Below are positions 63,066 through 64,000 of a DNA stretch of 64,000 nucleotides, piece after piece. A program made the translations under genes and the position numbers. This DNA comes from Provencibacterium sp. (lineage in GTDB: Bacteria > Bacillota > Clostridia > Oscillospirales > Ruminococcaceae). The stretch spans positions 57,044-121,043 of the forward strand of contig JAAWAN010000036.1 in NCBI GenBank assembly GCA_022792175.1. Direction: 5' to 3'. The notes under the pieces were generated by a model that was not told the origin of the DNA, searched no databases, and saw nothing but the letters and a program-made list of their open reading frames with translations. Each line of letters begins with the position of its first letter. Position 1 is the first letter of the stretch.

Positions 63066-63683
63066 TTGATCGGAATAAGAGATCCCCAAATGCCCCGCAG
63101 CCTGCGGGGGCATTGTATCCGCACAGCGCGCTATGCTGCCGTCCTGTATGCACACGCACAGCACAGCGATGGCCTGACGCATACAGAGTTGGCCGTTTGC
63201 AGCTATCTGTGCGACCACCCGGCGCTCATGCAGGCGCATGATATCGGCAAGTGCTTTTTGCCGCAGGAGCTTTTAGAGAAGCCGGGAAAGCTGAGCGGGG
63301 AGGAAATGGCGCTCATGCGCCTACATCCTCTTTTAGGTGCTGCCCTCCTACAACCTGCGGGCAGGGAGGAGGCGGATGGCCGGTATGCCCAGCAGCTCAT
63401 CCTCCTGCACCATGAGCGGTGGGACGGAAAGGGTTACCCATATGGCTTTGCCGGGCAGGAAATCCCTTTTTCTGCCGCGCTCCTTTCGATAGCCGACGCC
63501 TACGATGCGATGACGGCAGGCCGGCCCTACCAGCCTGCCAAAAGCCATCAGAAGGCATGGCGGGAGATTGTTTCGCAGGCCGGACGGCAATTTAACCCCG
63601 CCGCCGTTTCGGTGTTCCGGCGTGCGGCTGCCTCCTTTGAGAGGCTCAAAAAGGAGGCGGGACATGCAGCTCGTCATTGCTGA
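63066..63683 (+). CDS. HD-GYP-domain phosphohydrolase of the conjugative element
   Basis: 205 residues, essentially a lone HD-GYP domain. HDIGK at about residue 58 is followed by HHERWDGKGYPYG at about 116-128 and SIADAYDAMTAGRPY. The HD metal ligands and the GYP motif are present. HD-GYP enzymes cleave cyclic di-GMP (or related dinucleotides). There is no receiver or sensor domain, so activity may be constitutive or partner-controlled. TTG start at 63066 after AAGGAAGGTG. It overlaps topB by 20 bases. Confidence 0.88.
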   Translation: MIGIRDPQMPRSLRGHCIRTARYAAVLYAHAQHSDGLTHTELAVCSYLCDHPALMQAHDIGKCFLPQELLEKPGKLSGEEMALMRLHPLLGAALLQPAGREEADGRYAQQLILLHHERWDGKGYPYGFAGQEIPFSAALLSIADAYDAMTAGRPYQPAKSHQKAWREIVSQAGRQFNPAAVSVFRRAAASFERLKKEAGHAARHC

Positions 63684-63981
63684 GAAGCCCTCGGTCGGCA
63701 TGGCTTTGGCAAAGGTGCTGGGGGTGAAGGGCAGAAAAGAGGGGTATCTGGAAGGCGGCGGGTATCTGGTGAGCTGGTGTATCGGCCACCTGGTAGAGCC
63801 CGTCCCCGCCGATACCTACAACCCGAAATATTCCAAATGGAGCTATATCGACCTGCCTATCTTTCCCGACCCCTGGCAATACCAGGCATTACCGGGTACA
63901 CAAAAGCAGTTTCAGGTTCTGTCCGAACTGCTGAAGGATAGCCGGATGGATACGATAGTCTGCGCCACCGATGTTGGATAG
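63664..63981 (+). CDS. topB: Topoisomerase III (type IA), truncated N-terminal fragment
   Basis: ATG 63664 gives MQLVIAEKPSVGMALAKVLG, then YLEGGGYLVSWCIGHLVE and ends VCATDVG with TAG. This is the TOPRIM domain of the TopB-type topoisomerase of Tn1549/CTn4 elements. Relatives continue REGELIFR and reach about 700 residues with a catalytic Tyr. The frame stops exactly where ATDxGREGE should follow, so the gene is interrupted by a mutation or an insertion that starts near 63,979. Confidence 0.85.
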   Translation: MQLVIAEKPSVGMALAKVLGVKGRKEGYLEGGGYLVSWCIGHLVEPVPADTYNPKYSKWSYIDLPIFPDPWQYQALPGTQKQFQVLSELLKDSRMDTIVCATDVG

Positions 63982-64000
63982 TGCGGAGGGGTGACAAAAC
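63979..64000 (+). other. Possible 5' end of an insertion (group II intron-like)
   Basis: Right after the topB break comes GTGCGGAGGGGTGACA. Bacterial group II introns begin GTGYG and often have AGGGTG(A/T) about 10 bases in. Only about 20 bases are visible before the window ends, so this is a hint only. Confidence 0.25.

Larger units (their letters stand above)
50245..64000 (+). mobile_element. Fragment of a Tn1549/CTn4-type integrative conjugative element
   Basis: Gene order NlpC/P60 hydrolase, (radical SAM), DUF4315, CD1107/DUF4366, Ig-repeat surface protein, secreted protein, HD-GYP, topB is that of the distal transfer module of Tn1549/CTn4-like elements. Genes overlap closely and share a GC-rich style. 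The left side (VirD4, VirB6, VirB4, pilin-like genes) is missing and replaced by an IS200 scar. The right side (relaxase, integrase) lies beyond the window if present. Left border approximate, right border unknown. Confidence 0.8.

Overview
The window looks like a chromosomal segment of a spore-forming, GC-rich (mid-50s percent by eye) anaerobic member of the Clostridia, most like gut Oscillospirales/Ruminococcaceae. This is inferred from a GerA/SpoVAF-type spore protein, a T-box leader on thrS, a four-subunit 2-oxoacid:ferredoxin oxidoreductase, Gram-positive ribosome binding sites with frequent GTG/TTG starts, an alpha-L-fucosidase and galKT sugar locus, and a Tn1549/CTn4-type conjugative-element module. 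No rRNA, tRNA or CRISPR array was seen.

Layout. 1-3.2 kb: ftsH and two small membrane or zinc-ribbon genes. 3.3-3.8 kb: an IS3-family remnant. 3.8-8.8 kb: a lantibiotic/cationic-peptide-immunity-type ABC transporter operon (leftward) divergent from an OmpR-type two-component system, with a direct-repeat box between them. 9-12 kb: GNAT, Dabb and comM genes. 12-14.3 kb: alpha-L-fucosidase divergent from an AraC regulator. 14.4-16.7 kb: thrS with its T-box. 17.2-20.9 kb: a MacAB-like efflux operon. 21-24.7 kb: hybrid sensor kinase, small membrane exporter and an AraC regulator divergent from galK-galT (25-27.3 kb). 27.7-31.7 kb: secD-secF and a MATE exporter. 31.7-35 kb: a decayed zone (DUF1919 and GNAT pseudogenes) around a nucleoid-associated NdpA-like gene and a nitroreductase. 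35-41.5 kb: GrpB, ABC-F, a thioesterase, a secreted Ig-like protein, GNAT, a cold-shock protein and a tiny Cys-rich protein. 41.5-45 kb: the oxidoreductase operon with a P-loop ATPase upstream. 45.2-48.3 kb: phosphohexomutase and a GerA-type protein. 48.4-50.1 kb: broken HTH and methyltransferase genes coupled to an AT-richer purC.

50.1-64 kb is a piece of a conjugative element. It is cut on the left by an IS200/IS605 transposase scar inside an NlpC/P60 hydrolase. It then carries, in order, a radical SAM protein, DUF4315, a CD1107/DUF4366-type protein, a surface protein of about 2,710 residues built of Ig-like repeats, another secreted protein, an HD-GYP protein and a topoisomerase III gene that stops after 105 codons at the window edge.

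The most notable non-coding signals are a family of composite hairpin repeats sitting at gene 3' ends (about 14.4, 20.9, 32.3 and 33.6 kb), whose arms differ between copies but stay paired, and a palindrome built around a -10 box (TATAATAGCCGC) found at three intergenic sites.
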